Source of the DNA: Thermosynechococcus sp. CL-1 | Lineage (GTDB): Bacteria; Cyanobacteriota; Cyanobacteriia; Thermosynechococcales; Thermosynechococcaceae | Assembly: GCF_008386235.1 (NCBI RefSeq) | Contig: NZ_CP040671.1 | Coordinates: forward strand, 62,001-126,000 | Length of the DNA: 64,000 nt | Reading direction: 5' to 3' | In this document: positions 27,062 to 36,208 of the stretch, piece after piece | Position numbering within the stretch: position 1 is the stretch's first letter | Layout: each line of letters begins with the position of its first letter | Program-made: the position numbers and the translations under genes | Notes under the pieces: generated by a model | What the model was told of the DNA's origin: nothing | The model's database searches: none | Seen by the model: the letters and a program-made list of their open reading frames with translations, nothing else

Positions 27062-28867
27062 ATGGAAGATAGGGATGACTTGCGGCGTCGTCTTGAAAAC
27101 TTAGAAACCGCTGTGGCTGCCCTGCAGCGATCGCTCGAGATTCTGCAAAGAGCCATTCTCCGTGAAGACCTCTCCTCTTCTGGCGTCCCAGAACCTGCAA
27201 CACCATCAACGCCACCTGAGGAACCGACGGCGATCGCTCCTGCCCCTGCTGCTGAACCGCAACCCCCAGCGCCTGAATCTCCAGCGGTGCCACCGTTACG
27301 CCCAGTGAGGCCTTCCCAAGCTGACTGGCTACAAAATTGGGAACTGTGGCTCAACCGTCTCGGCATCGGCCTGCTGCTGTTGGGGATTGGCTTCCTCTTT
27401 CGGTACGCCGTTGAATTGGGCTGGATTACCGATGCGGTTCTTGTGGCCATGGGCTTTGTCATTGGTACGGGGCTGATGGGGTTGGGCTGGCGGTTGCAGC
27501 GGCGAGCCATCTTTAGCCAGTTTTTGCAGGGGGGCGGCCTTGCGACCTATTACCTGACGATCTTTGCGGCCTATCAGTTTTTGTCCGTCATGCCTTGGGG
27601 TGTGGCCTTCCCGGTGATGGTGTTAGTGACCCTAGGGGCATTTTTCATCTCGTTGCGCCAAAATCGAGCCATTTTTGCAGTGATTGGCGTGGTTGGCGGC
27701 TTAGCAACCCCTTTGCTGCTCTACAACACAGAGATGAGTCGTCCTTTGGCCTTGGCCAGTTATACCTTTTTAATTCTCTTGGGCAGTTGGGCAATTTACG
27801 CAGTGAAGGGCTGGCGATCGCTGCTGCTGTCAGCTTTTTGGTTGGGATGGCTGATGTTAACGGTGTCTATTACTGCTCAACGGCTTGATCGGGTCGTGGC
27901 ATTACAGACCATTCTGGCGTTGACTTGGCTGGGCTTTACGGTATTACCCCCTTGGTATCAGGGGCGCAATCACGACAGGGCAGGGGAGCTGTATCGCCCT
28001 CAGGAGACTTCCCCACCGTCCTATGGTCAGACGATCGCCCTCTTTAATCCGCTGATTGCTTTGGGCTTAAGTGCCTTCCTCTGGGATTGGTCGGCAACGC
28101 TAACGGGTCGGGTCTTGATCCTATTTGGCGGCCTTTACCTAGTGACTAGTGTACTGTGGCGACGCATTCCCCAGCCTTGGCGTTGGGTCTATAGCTTGAC
28201 GGGGTTAGTGCTAATTGCCTTTGGAATCGTTGTGCGTTACGACAGCAATCGCTTTATCCTCGCACCGCTGGCGATCGAGGGGTTGATTTTGCATTATCTG
28301 AGCCAACACTATGCCTCGCGCACCCTGCGGGTTATTGCCCATCTTTGGTGGGGACTGCTCGGCCTTGGTTTTGTTGGGCAACTGCTCTTTACCGCTGCCG
28401 ATCGCCCCCCGCTGTTGAATGTCGCTTTTTTCTCCCATTTGGTGGTGCTTGCAGCCGCAGCCGTCAGTATCCGTTTTTTGCCCCCACCCACCCGCCCCCT
28501 TTACTGGATATTGGGCTATGGGGTGACGATGATCTGGATGCAGCACGAACTGGCGCCCTTTGGCACCGGGGCAGCCACCCTTGTCTGGGGACTCTTTGGC
28601 GTTGGACTGCTGATCTATGGGTTGCGACGGGACACCTCAGCGGTGCGCACGGTGGCTTTAATCACGTTGATCATTACTTTGGTGCGGCTTTTCTTCGTTG
28701 ATCTCATCCATCTTGCGCCGGTGTGGCGAGTGCTCCTATTTATGGGGTTTGGTTTGATTTTTTTGCTGCTGAGCTATTTTTTCCGCGCCCTGTGGCGGCG
28801 ATCGCCCGTGGAATCCTCTAGGATCAGTGAAGAAACCCCAAGCAACGAGTCCGAAGAAAACCCATGA
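27062..28867 (+). CDS. DUF2339 multi-pass membrane protein
   Basis: A 601-residue protein. The N-terminus is a coiled coil ([20 protein letters not shown]) followed by a Pro/Ala-rich linker to about residue 85. Then [33 protein letters not shown] opens a long array of perhaps 14 or more membrane helices, with [21 protein letters not shown], the most conserved part of the DUF2339 family. The function is unknown. It is the first of a rightward run and overlaps pdxH by ATGA. The C-terminus is acidic and Ser-rich. Confidence 0.8.
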   Translation: MEDRDDLRRRLENLETAVAALQRSLEILQRAILREDLSSSGVPEPATPSTPPEEPTAIAPAPAAEPQPPAPESPAVPPLRPVRPSQADWLQNWELWLNRLGIGLLLLGIGFLFRYAVELGWITDAVLVAMGFVIGTGLMGLGWRLQRRAIFSQFLQGGGLATYYLTIFAAYQFLSVMPWGVAFPVMVLVTLGAFFISLRQNRAIFAVIGVVGGLATPLLLYNTEMSRPLALASYTFLILLGSWAIYAVKGWRSLLLSAFWLGWLMLTVSITAQRLDRVVALQTILALTWLGFTVLPPWYQGRNHDRAGELYRPQETSPPSYGQTIALFNPLIALGLSAFLWDWSATLTGRVLILFGGLYLVTSVLWRRIPQPWRWVYSLTGLVLIAFGIVVRYDSNRFILAPLAIEGLILHYLSQHYASRTLRVIAHLWWGLLGLGFVGQLLFTAADRPPLLNVAFFSHLVVLAAAAVSIRFLPPPTRPLYWILGYGVTMIWMQHELAPFGTGAATLVWGLFGVGLLIYGLRRDTSAVRTVALITLIITLVRLFFVDLIHLAPVWRVLLFMGFGLIFLLLSYFFRALWRRSPVESSRISEETPSNESEENP

Positions 28868-29499
28868 CCCGCATTGCTGATCTGCGCCGTGATTACCGTC
28901 GTCAACGTCTCCTCGAAAGTGAGGCGGCTGAGGATGCGATCGAACAGTTTCGCCTCTGGTTTACGGATGCGGTCAACGCTGAATTACCGGAACCCAATGC
29001 GATGACACTGGCCACCATTGGCTTAGATGGGATGCCCGCTGCGCGAGTGGTGTTGCTCAAAGATGTGGACGATCGCGGGTTTGTCTTTTTCACGAACTAT
29101 CGCAGTCGCAAAGGTCTAGAATTAGCCGCCCATCCCAAGGCCGCCCTTGTCTTTTGGTGGGCAGAGCTAGAACGGCAGGTGCGCATTGAAGGCACTGTTG
29201 AGCAAATTAGTGCAGCGGAGTCCGATGCCTACTTCCAGAGTCGTCCTTTGGGTAGCCGTTGGGGGGCATGGGCATCCCAGCAGAGTGAGGTTTTAGAATC
29301 CTACGCCGATTTGGAAGCCCGCCTTGCCGAAGTGGAAGCCCGCTACGGTGAAAATGTTCCCCGGCCAGAGCATTGGGGGGGCTATCGTGTCCTGCCGACG
29401 CTGATTGAATTTTGGCAAGGGCGACCCAATCGCCTCCACGATCGCCTGTGCTATCGGCGCCAAGGAGACCACTGGCAGCGGGTGCGCCTCTACCCCTAG
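28864..29499 (+). CDS. pdxH: Pyridoxamine 5'-phosphate oxidase
   Basis: An FMN enzyme oxidising pyridoxine or pyridoxamine phosphate to the cofactor pyridoxal phosphate. 211 residues, normal length. Family motifs: the early [53 protein letters not shown] (FMN binding), [17 protein letters not shown], and the C-terminal [13 protein letters not shown] with the substrate-binding Arg and His, ending RVRLYP. Coupled by ATGA to the DUF2339 gene upstream; no obvious functional link. Confidence 0.95.
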   Translation: MTRIADLRRDYRRQRLLESEAAEDAIEQFRLWFTDAVNAELPEPNAMTLATIGLDGMPAARVVLLKDVDDRGFVFFTNYRSRKGLELAAHPKAALVFWWAELERQVRIEGTVEQISAAESDAYFQSRPLGSRWGAWASQQSEVLESYADLEARLAEVEARYGENVPRPEHWGGYRVLPTLIEFWQGRPNRLHDRLCYRRQGDHWQRVRLYP

Positions 29500-29535
29500 G
29501 ATTAGGGATACCTTTAGAGATTGGCTGAGATGCCC

Positions 29536-29841
29536 ATGATTCCTAGTGAACTTATCCCCGCAGAGGGAACCATTGAACTCAATGCTGGCCGGCCAACGGT
29601 GACGTTAACGGTGGCCAATACGGGCGATCGCCCAATTCAGGTGGGATCTCACTACCACTTTTACGAAGTCAATCCAGCCCTCCAATTTGATCATGAACAG
29701 GCACGAGGAATGCGCTTAGATATTCCCGCTGGCACCGCCATTCGTTTTGAGCCGGGGGATGAGCGGGTGGTGCAACTGGTGGCCTTTGGTGGCAGTCGCC
29801 AAATCTATGGCTTTCGCGGCGAAGTCAACGGTGCGCTCTAG
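29536..29841 (+). CDS. ureB: Urease beta subunit
   Basis: A small structural subunit of nickel urease, which splits urea to ammonia and CO2. The sequence [20 protein letters not shown] is the canonical UreB start, and [13 protein letters not shown] and [16 protein letters not shown] are conserved signatures. The 29536 ATG matches this family start; an ATG two codons earlier and a TTG at 29521 are in frame and cannot be excluded. Neither ureA nor ureC nor the accessory genes are nearby, in line with the scattered urease genes of several cyanobacteria. Confidence 0.92.
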   Translation: MIPSELIPAEGTIELNAGRPTVTLTVANTGDRPIQVGSHYHFYEVNPALQFDHEQARGMRLDIPAGTAIRFEPGDERVVQLVAFGGSRQIYGFRGEVNGAL

Positions 29842-29874
29842 TCGGGATTCCAAGCATCCTGTAGATTAAACAGT

Positions 29875-30630
29875 ATGGATGACAATGATTTCCCCCTTCT
29901 CGACACTTCAGAAGATGCACTAGCGGCGCTGCCGAGTGAGGAGAGCGATCGCCCCGATCCCGAAGCCATGTTGCCCCTGCTGACCTCCGCCGATGTGACG
30001 GAGCGGATGTTGGCGGCTCGCGCCTTTTGCGAATTGCAGGATGAACGCGCCACACCCTATCTCATCAATCTCCTGCAAGAACCCTGTCCCCTTGTCCGTG
30101 TCAGTGCCGCCTATGCCCTTGGCCGTAACCCCAGTTTGGCAGCGGTGGATGCCCTCATTCAGCAATTGGAGCAGGACTGGAATGGCTATGTCCGCAAAGG
30201 CATTGTTTGGGCCTTGGGTAACTGTGGCGTCCGCTTTCCCTTGCCAGAAATTTATCGGCGCACCCTTGATCCCTTGATTCGTGCCCTGCAAACGGATATT
30301 TCTGCCGTGCGTCTATGGGCAGCGAGTTCCTTGGGTCAGGTGGCAGAAGCTAGTGAAGAGGCGGCGACGGTTGCCATTCCTGCCCTTGCCCTTGCCTTGG
30401 CTCAGGACGCGATCGCCGCTGTGCGTAGTAACTGTGCTTGGGCCTTAGGTCATGCCTGTCGCAAAATTCCCCTTGGGCCTCTTTACACCCAAGCCATTGA
30501 TCAACTCATTGCTGCCCTGCGGGACAGTGATATGGGTGTCCAAGAAGATGCCAAAGCAGCGCTGTTCAAGCTGGGGGATGCACGGGGACTGCAAGCGATC
30601 GAAGACCTGCAACTAGAAGCCTTTGGCTAG
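29875..30630 (+). CDS. HEAT-repeat protein
   Basis: A 251-residue all-helical protein with about six HEAT repeats after an acidic N-terminal tail of 30 residues. Repeats are seen as ERMLAARAFCELQDERATPYLINLL, VRVSAAYALGRNPSLAAVDALIQQL, VRKGIVWALGNCG and VRSNCAWALGHACR. This is the type found in CpcE/NblB-like phycobilisome-associated proteins of cyanobacteria, but the lyase-specific features cannot be judged by eye; a scaffold role is equally possible. It ends four bases before the next gene, so it is likely co-transcribed with it. Confidence 0.7.
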   Translation: MDDNDFPLLDTSEDALAALPSEESDRPDPEAMLPLLTSADVTERMLAARAFCELQDERATPYLINLLQEPCPLVRVSAAYALGRNPSLAAVDALIQQLEQDWNGYVRKGIVWALGNCGVRFPLPEIYRRTLDPLIRALQTDISAVRLWAASSLGQVAEASEEAATVAIPALALALAQDAIAAVRSNCAWALGHACRKIPLGPLYTQAIDQLIAALRDSDMGVQEDAKAALFKLGDARGLQAIEDLQLEAFG

Positions 30631-30633
30631 GGG

Positions 30634-31440
30634 ATGCCTCAGATGGCCAAACCACTGGTAGAGCTGCGCGGTGTCTGCAAATCCTTTGGCAATAAGCATG
30701 TCCTCAATGATGTGGATTTAGTCATCTATCCCCAAGATGCCCTTGTGATTCTCGGCCCCTCTGGCACGGGCAAGTCAACAATTCTGCGCATTATTGCTGG
30801 GTTACTCGCTCCCGATAAAGGCGAAGTTTATGTGGCCGGTGAACGGCGTCAAGGGTTGCGCCAAGATGGCCTGTGCCGGTTGCGGATGAGCATGGTCTTT
30901 CAGCAATCTGCCCTCTTTGACTCCCTCACGGTTGCTGAGAATGTCGGCTTTTATTTATACCAGCACACCCGTTTGCCCGAAGCCCGCATTCGCGAAATTG
31001 TCAGTGAAAAACTGGCGATGGTCGGCCTCTCTGGCATGGAAGACCTCTACCCAGCCCAGTTGTCTGGGGGGATGCGCAAGCGAGTCAGCTTTGCCCGCGC
31101 CATTGTGGATAATCCCGAAGACCCCGATGATGATCCCTATCTCCTGCTTTACGATGAGCCAACGGCAGGGCTAGATCCCATTGCCTCAACAGTGATTGAG
31201 GATTTGATTCGCGAATTACGGGAAAAGACGGGTCATGCTTACGTTGTTGTGACTCATCAAAACAGCACAATTGAGCGCACGGGCGATCGCCTGATTCTCC
31301 TCTACCAAGGCCGCATTTGTTGGCAGGGCACCCATGCCGAAGCCCGCACGACCGATAATCCCTACCTGCGGCAGTTTCTCAGCGGTGATGTCAACGGTCC
31401 GATTCGGATCATTGATCAAGTGGGTACCGCTGCTCTATAA
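30634..31440 (+). CDS. ABC transporter ATPase, MlaF/TGD3-like
   Basis: A 268-residue nucleotide-binding subunit. Walker A GPSGTGKST, Q-loop MVFQQSALFDSLT, signature LSGGMRKRVSFARAI, Walker B LLLYDEPTAGLDP and the switch His in VVVTHQN are intact. The Q-loop wording (FQQSALFDSLTVAENV) and the LSGGMRKR signature are typical of MlaF-type ATPases that drive phospholipid or lipid transport between membranes (TGD3 in chloroplasts). The permease and MCE-domain partners are not in the window. The start is ATG 30634 or the second Met at 30643. Confidence 0.8.
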   Translation: MPQMAKPLVELRGVCKSFGNKHVLNDVDLVIYPQDALVILGPSGTGKSTILRIIAGLLAPDKGEVYVAGERRQGLRQDGLCRLRMSMVFQQSALFDSLTVAENVGFYLYQHTRLPEARIREIVSEKLAMVGLSGMEDLYPAQLSGGMRKRVSFARAIVDNPEDPDDDPYLLLYDEPTAGLDPIASTVIEDLIRELREKTGHAYVVVTHQNSTIERTGDRLILLYQGRICWQGTHAEARTTDNPYLRQFLSGDVNGPIRIIDQVGTAAL

Positions 31441-31469
31441 ATAACGTAATAAATAAGGAATCAATAATC

Positions 31470-32633
31470 GTGGCTTTACACATCGCATGGCTTGGCAAAA
31501 AATCTCCCCCCTGCGGCAATGTCACCTATAGTCGTGAAATTACCAATGGGCTATTGGATCGCGGGTACCAAGTGAGCTTTCTGCATTTTGCCCAAGAGGA
31601 TGAACAGGACGCTGAGAACGAAGGGGAGATGCCAGATGTGACGCTCCCTTGCCTCTATAAATCGCAAGTCTATACCCTGCCCTCCCTGCGAGCCAACAAA
31701 GTTCTGGTTGAATCCCTCAAGAAGCTCAAACCCGATATTGTCCACGCCTCATTGACTCTGTCTCCCCTCGATTTCTTTCTGCCGGACATCTGCGAAGAGT
31801 TAAACATCCCCCTAGTCGCCACATTTCATCCTGCCTACAGCGAAAAGTATCGTACCCTAACGACGGGCACCGCCTTGATGACTTACCAACTGTATGCCCC
31901 CTTTTTGGCTCGCTATGACCGCGTGATTGTCTTTTCCCAATCGCAAAAGGAACTACTAATTCGTCTTGGGGTCGGTGCTGAGACGCTGCGAGTGATTCCC
32001 AATGGCGTCGATACGCGCAAATATACACCGGGACCTTCTACGGCCAAAGAGGACTTTAAGGCACGCTACCTCTATATCTATCAAGGCCGGATGGCTATTG
32101 AAAAAAATGTTGAAGCGCTGCTGCGCTCTTGGTGTGCAGCGGAAATGCCGCCTGATTGTAAGTTGCTAATGGTGGGTGGCGGTGCCCTGATGCCCTCCTT
32201 GATGGCCAATTATGGTCCGGATCAAAATATTCTCTGGCTGGGCTCAATCGTTAATGATCAAGAGCGGCTGCAAATTTTACGGGGCTGTGATGTGTTCATT
32301 TTGCCCTCGCAAATTGAGGGGTTATCCCTGTCGCTCCTAGAGGCAATGGCCTGTGGCTTGGCCTGCTTGGCCACCGATGTCGGTGCTGATGGTGAAGTGC
32401 TCACTGGAGCAGGGATTGTCTTGAATCCCCAGTATGTGAAAACCCAGTTGCAAACGCTCTTGCCTATTTTTTATCAGCATCCGGAAATGATTCGCCTGCT
32501 GGGGGACAAAGCCCGCAAACGGGTGCTTGAGCACTATAGCCTCAGTCACAACTTGGATCGCCTCGAAGCCTGCTACCAAGAACTAATGGCTTCGTATTCT
32601 TTGGCGCGCCCGGCGGCTAAGGTGAAAAGCTAG
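31470..32633 (+). CDS. Family 4 (GT-B) glycosyltransferase
   Basis: A 387-residue retaining glycosyltransferase. The N-domain has WLGKKSPPCGNVTYSREI and FHPAYSEKY; the nucleotide-sugar binding half has VIPNGVDTRKY, LLMVGGGALMP and LPSQIEGLSLSLLEAMACGL with the E-x7-E motif. The acceptor is unknown; cyanobacterial relatives make glycolipids or extracellular glycans. Start is a GTG at 31470 with AAGGA about ten bases upstream. It ends seven bases from the convergent prmA gene. Confidence 0.75.
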   Translation: MALHIAWLGKKSPPCGNVTYSREITNGLLDRGYQVSFLHFAQEDEQDAENEGEMPDVTLPCLYKSQVYTLPSLRANKVLVESLKKLKPDIVHASLTLSPLDFFLPDICEELNIPLVATFHPAYSEKYRTLTTGTALMTYQLYAPFLARYDRVIVFSQSQKELLIRLGVGAETLRVIPNGVDTRKYTPGPSTAKEDFKARYLYIYQGRMAIEKNVEALLRSWCAAEMPPDCKLLMVGGGALMPSLMANYGPDQNILWLGSIVNDQERLQILRGCDVFILPSQIEGLSLSLLEAMACGLACLATDVGADGEVLTGAGIVLNPQYVKTQLQTLLPIFYQHPEMIRLLGDKARKRVLEHYSLSHNLDRLEACYQELMASYSLARPAAKVKS

Positions 32634-32639
32634 CTCTCT

Positions 32640-33539
32640 CTAATCTGGCAAACGCTCAAAGCGAGCATTGAGACAACACCACTCCTGCCGTCGCCAGACA
32701 CTGCCTAGGCTCCAGCCCTGTTGTTCCAGTTGCGCCGCTACGCGATCCGCTTGATCCAAAAGAATGCCACTAAAGATGCCCCAACCTTTGGGTTTCACAA
32801 TTGCCGGCAAGTGGGGCAGAATCTCGATAATCACCGGTGCCAAAATGTTGCAGACAAGGCCATCCACCAGTTCGAGGACTTGCTCCCAACTCCCTTGCTT
32901 GACAATCAACTGGTCGGCTCTGATGCCATTGAGTTCTGCATTGCGTTGGGTGGCAGTGACCGCAAGATCCGAGGTATCCACAGCATAGGCTTTTTGTGCC
33001 CCTAGCAAGAGGCTGGCGATCGCCAGAATGCCGCTACCACAGCCAATATCAGCCATCACCGTGGGCGGCAGCGGCTCAAAGGTTTGATCCAATTGCATTT
33101 CCAAGGCCTCAAGGCAAAGCTGGGTGGTTTCATGGGTGCCGGTGCCAAAGGCCATGCCAGGATCCAGTTTGATCACTAAGCGGGTGTTGCCGAGGGGTGG
33201 GGTTTCCCAAGCCGGACAAATCAGCAGGCGATCGCCCACCGGTATTGGATGCCAATAGGCTTGCCAACTATGGGCCCAATCCTGTTCATTCACCAACTGC
33301 CAGTGGAGTTTTGGCGAGAGGTAGCCCTGCGCCACCACATCTTGCTCAATCCAAACCCCTAGGGCAGCAATGTCCAGTAGTGTCACCTGCTGCTGCGGCA
33401 CATAGCCTTGGATCAACACCCGCCCCTGCTGTTGCTGGGTTGCCGTACCTTGACAGCCAAAGGATTGAAGGCGCCAATAGACCAGCTCTTCCGCTTCAGC
33501 TTGACAAGTGACGGTAATTTCCCACCAACGTTGTACCAC
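32640..33539 (-). CDS. prmA: Ribosomal protein L11 methyltransferase
   Basis: A 299-residue SAM-dependent enzyme that trimethylates ribosomal protein L11. SAM motif I is VMADIGCGSGILAIASLLLGA, post-I AVDTS, and the catalytic-type motif DGLVCNILAPVIIEIL (NILA) is characteristic of PrmA. The preceding LDPGMAFGTGTHETTQLCLE is also a family signature. The start is GTG at 33539. It follows serA after eight bases on the same strand and is probably co-transcribed, an arrangement I recall from other cyanobacteria. Confidence 0.94.
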   Translation of the reverse strand: MVQRWWEITVTCQAEAEELVYWRLQSFGCQGTATQQQQGRVLIQGYVPQQQVTLLDIAALGVWIEQDVVAQGYLSPKLHWQLVNEQDWAHSWQAYWHPIPVGDRLLICPAWETPPLGNTRLVIKLDPGMAFGTGTHETTQLCLEALEMQLDQTFEPLPPTVMADIGCGSGILAIASLLLGAQKAYAVDTSDLAVTATQRNAELNGIRADQLIVKQGSWEQVLELVDGLVCNILAPVIIEILPHLPAIVKPKGWGIFSGILLDQADRVAAQLEQQGWSLGSVWRRQEWCCLNARFERLPD

Positions 33540-33547
33540 AGCCGTGC

Positions 33548-35131
33548 CTACAGATTCACGATATAGGCATCACGAATACCGGGGACTTTCAAGATTTCCT
33601 CCAAGAGGCCTTCGGGTAGGGGATCGTCCAAGCTAATCACCATCACCGCATTGCCACGTACCATCTTGCGTCCCACCTGCATACTGGCAATGTTGACATT
33701 AAAGCTCCCCAACTGGGTGCCAATTTTACCAATGATGCCGGGCATATCGCGGTGCAGCGTCAGCAACATATAACGGGTTGGCGCCACACTAATGGGAAAG
33801 TCATCAATACTGGTGATGCGCAATTCACTGTGAGCCAGCAAGGCACCAGACACCGAGCGGGTTTCCGAGGGACTCTTGGCAATCAATGTCAGCGACCCCG
33901 CATAATCCCGTTGCGATTCATCGCGGGTTTCGACAACGCGAATTCCCCGTTCTTTGGCCTCTAACCCAGCATTTACATAGTTGACCCGCTCCCGCAGCGC
34001 TGGTGAGAGTAGCCCCTTCAAAGCGGCAATCACAATGGGTTGACTGTCATTGGTGGCTAGTTCCCCTTGCAAACGGACTTCCAGAGACTCGACCCGACCG
34101 CCCGCCAACTGCCCCACCAAGTTACCTAGGGTTTCTGCCAACTGCATGTAGGGCGCCAATTTCTCAAGAACATCGGGACGCAGACCGGGAATATTCACCG
34201 CCGATCGCGCCGGCAACCCTAGGAGCACATCGCGAATCTGTTCGGCAACGTCAATGGCCACATTTACCTGTGCTTCTTCCGTGGAAGCCCCCAAGTGGGG
34301 AGTCAAGATGGCTTCCATCCCCAAGGCACGCAGCGGAGACTCCGCCTCAAGGGGTTCAGTTTCAAAGACATCGAGGGCAGCCCCCGCCAACTTACCTGTC
34401 TTGAGCGCCTCCACAAGCGCTGCCTCATCAATAATGCCCCCCCGCGCACAGTTAATGATGCGGGCTGTGGGCTTCATCTTGGCAATGGTTTTGGCGTTAA
34501 TCAGATGCTGGGTTTCCGGAGTTTTTGGCAGGTGCAGTGTAATAAAGTCGGATTCAGCAAAGAGAACATCCAACTCCACGAGGCGGCAGCCCAGTTGTTC
34601 GGCGCGTTCCGTAGATAGGTAGGGATCGTAAGCAAGAAGTTTCATGCCCATAGCACGGGCAACGGTGGCCACGTGGGAGCCGATTTTTCCTAGGCCAATA
34701 ATGCCCAAGGTTTTCTTATAAATCTCTACACCCGTAAAACGTTTGCGATCCCATTGACCTGCTTTCACCGCAGCATTCGCATCAGGAATATGCCGAGCAA
34801 GGGAGAGCATCATCGCCAAGGTGTGCTCCGCAGCAGCAATGGTGTTGCCCTCTGGGGAGTTGACCACCATGATCCCTTTACGGGTGGCCGCAGGCACATC
34901 GATGTTATCTACACCAACCCCCGCCCGACCAATAATCTTCAGTTGGTTGGCGGCCTCAATGACCGCCTTAGTGACCTTGGTTCCCGATCGAATCATCAGG
35001 GCATCGTACTCGGGAATGATTTTGATCAGTTCTGCCTCTGAGAGGCCAAGTTTGACATCGACTTGTGCCACTTGGGCAAGCAAATCAAGCCCCACCTGTT
35101 CAATGGGATCGGAAACCAGCACTTTGGGCAT
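33548..35131 (-). CDS. serA: D-3-phosphoglycerate dehydrogenase
   Basis: First enzyme of the phosphorylated serine pathway, oxidising 3-phosphoglycerate with NAD. 527 residues is the long form: catalytic domain, nucleotide domain (LGIIGLGKIGSHVATVARAMG), catalytic His in ILTPHLGASTEEAQ, an intervening ASB domain and a C-terminal ACT domain (LTLHRDMPGIIGKIGTQLG) for serine feedback. GRAGVGVDNIDVPAA is the conserved substrate loop. The ATG at 35131 is preceded by a TATA-rich 70-base region that serves divergent transcription. Confidence 0.96.
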   Translation of the reverse strand: MPKVLVSDPIEQVGLDLLAQVAQVDVKLGLSEAELIKIIPEYDALMIRSGTKVTKAVIEAANQLKIIGRAGVGVDNIDVPAATRKGIMVVNSPEGNTIAAAEHTLAMMLSLARHIPDANAAVKAGQWDRKRFTGVEIYKKTLGIIGLGKIGSHVATVARAMGMKLLAYDPYLSTERAEQLGCRLVELDVLFAESDFITLHLPKTPETQHLINAKTIAKMKPTARIINCARGGIIDEAALVEALKTGKLAGAALDVFETEPLEAESPLRALGMEAILTPHLGASTEEAQVNVAIDVAEQIRDVLLGLPARSAVNIPGLRPDVLEKLAPYMQLAETLGNLVGQLAGGRVESLEVRLQGELATNDSQPIVIAALKGLLSPALRERVNYVNAGLEAKERGIRVVETRDESQRDYAGSLTLIAKSPSETRSVSGALLAHSELRITSIDDFPISVAPTRYMLLTLHRDMPGIIGKIGTQLGSFNVNIASMQVGRKMVRGNAVMVISLDDPLPEGLLEEILKVPGIRDAYIVNL

Positions 35132-35151
35132 AGGTAAACACTAGGTATAAT
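35124..35151 (+). promoter_or_regulatory. Candidate promoter of the 37-residue gene
   Basis: On the plus strand TTGGGC (35124-35129) and a perfect TATAAT (35146-35151) are spaced by 16 bases; the -35 overlaps the first codons of the divergent serA gene. Transcription would begin near 35158, about 45 bases before the small open frame. Confidence 0.4.
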
Positions 35152-35201
35152 GCCAGACTAGTTATGCTATCACATTTTATTTCCCTAAGGGTAGGGGTAG
35201 A

Positions 35202-35315
35202 ATGTGTTTCAGCAAAACTCCTGCGATAGGGGGGGCGATCGTTCCTCCCTTCCTGTTTTTCTTGATTGCGCTCAGATTAGAATGGCTCACCCAGAAAGAG
35301 TTACGACAGCAGTAG
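35202..35315 (+). CDS. Possible small single-pass membrane protein, 37 residues
   Basis: An ATG with GGGG five to eight bases upstream opens 37 codons ending in TAG. The product has a short polar start, a hydrophobic stretch from about residue 9 to 26 (containing IVPPFLFFLIALRL) and a charged tail LTQKELRQQ. This is the build of the small photosynthetic or NDH-1 membrane subunits of cyanobacteria, but I cannot match it to any of them. A good promoter lies upstream. Its end overlaps the convergent J-domain gene by 15 bases. Too short to be sure from coding statistics. Confidence 0.4.
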   Translation: MCFSKTPAIGGAIVPPFLFFLIALRLEWLTQKELRQQ

Positions 35316-36176
35316 AACCACACCCGCTGCTGCAGCAATCTCTACACCGGCTGCAACTGTGCGCGCCCACTGCTCATCATCCTCTTTTTCTTTGATGGCC
35401 AAGAGCAGGAAAAACTGATCTTCATCACTTAAATTTTGAACAAAGGATTCTGAAAGCATTTCCAAGGGTAGAGTTTTGAAATAGTCAATGTGACGACGAA
35501 TGTAACTAGATTGCTCCTGTAATCGTCGTTCTTTTTTCTGCGCAGCAGCGGCCTTTGCTGCTTCGGTTTCCTTTTTAATCTCACATAGAATTTTGTATTT
35601 TCGGGGACTCACTGTTTTTGTCAGCATTGCCCCCAAGGTTCCCCAAAAGCAGAAGAAAGCCCACAGGTATCCCAGAAAGCCCAAAAGACCGCCTACACTC
35701 CCTACCAATAGGCCAACCAACAAGAGAATCCCCCCCTGAATAACGTTGCCCCATTTTGTTGCTGGATCGACTGTATCCAAATCGTCAATCCTGAGGCCGT
35801 GGCAAGCTAGCTTTTGCCGCTGTTGTTGGTCAATAGCATTGATTGATTGCTGATACTGCCGTTGAATGGTCTGCCGCTCTGTCTCCAGTTTCCGAGCTAC
35901 GGCTTCCATACGAGCGGGATCGAAAATGGAGCGGGCAGTTCTAACATCTGTTGCTGGTTGGGTAGGTGGGGGCGGGCGATCGCCCTGCTCCATGAGGTAG
36001 GCATAGGCTTCGTTGATTTGCTTGAAGTGCTCCTCGACGATTTGCCGCGCCTTTTTGGGGGTCTCAGGAGGCAGTTTATCAGGGTGGCACTCTTGGCAGA
36101 GGCGGCGATAGGCTGCTTTGATCTGCTCTTTGGAAGCACCCGGCTGCAAGCCAAGAATGTCGTAGTAGTCGGTCAT
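35301..36176 (-). CDS. Membrane-anchored J-domain (DnaJ-like) protein, last gene of the cmr operon
   Basis: A 291-residue protein. Residues 1-65 are a full J domain, MTDYYDILGLQPGASKEQIK with the HPD tripeptide at 31-33, so it can stimulate a DnaK-type Hsp70. No Gly/Phe region, zinc fingers or client-binding domain follow. A coiled helix (95-125) leads to a hydrophobic hairpin at about 150-195 (GGILLLVGLLVGSVGGLLGF), then a charged coiled coil rich in Lys, Glu and Ala, and a hydrophobic C-terminal tail (AAGVEIAAAAGVVLLLS). It starts 32 bases after the cmr6-cmr1 stop on the same strand, so it is likely co-expressed with the type III-B complex. Its role there is unknown. Confidence 0.8.
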   Translation of the reverse strand: MTDYYDILGLQPGASKEQIKAAYRRLCQECHPDKLPPETPKKARQIVEEHFKQINEAYAYLMEQGDRPPPPTQPATDVRTARSIFDPARMEAVARKLETERQTIQRQYQQSINAIDQQQRQKLACHGLRIDDLDTVDPATKWGNVIQGGILLLVGLLVGSVGGLLGFLGYLWAFFCFWGTLGAMLTKTVSPRKYKILCEIKKETEAAKAAAAQKKERRLQEQSSYIRRHIDYFKTLPLEMLSESFVQNLSDEDQFFLLLAIKEKEDDEQWARTVAAGVEIAAAAGVVLLLS

Positions 36177-36208
36177 GGTTTCTTAGGTATTTATTCAAGC
36201 TCAACAGG

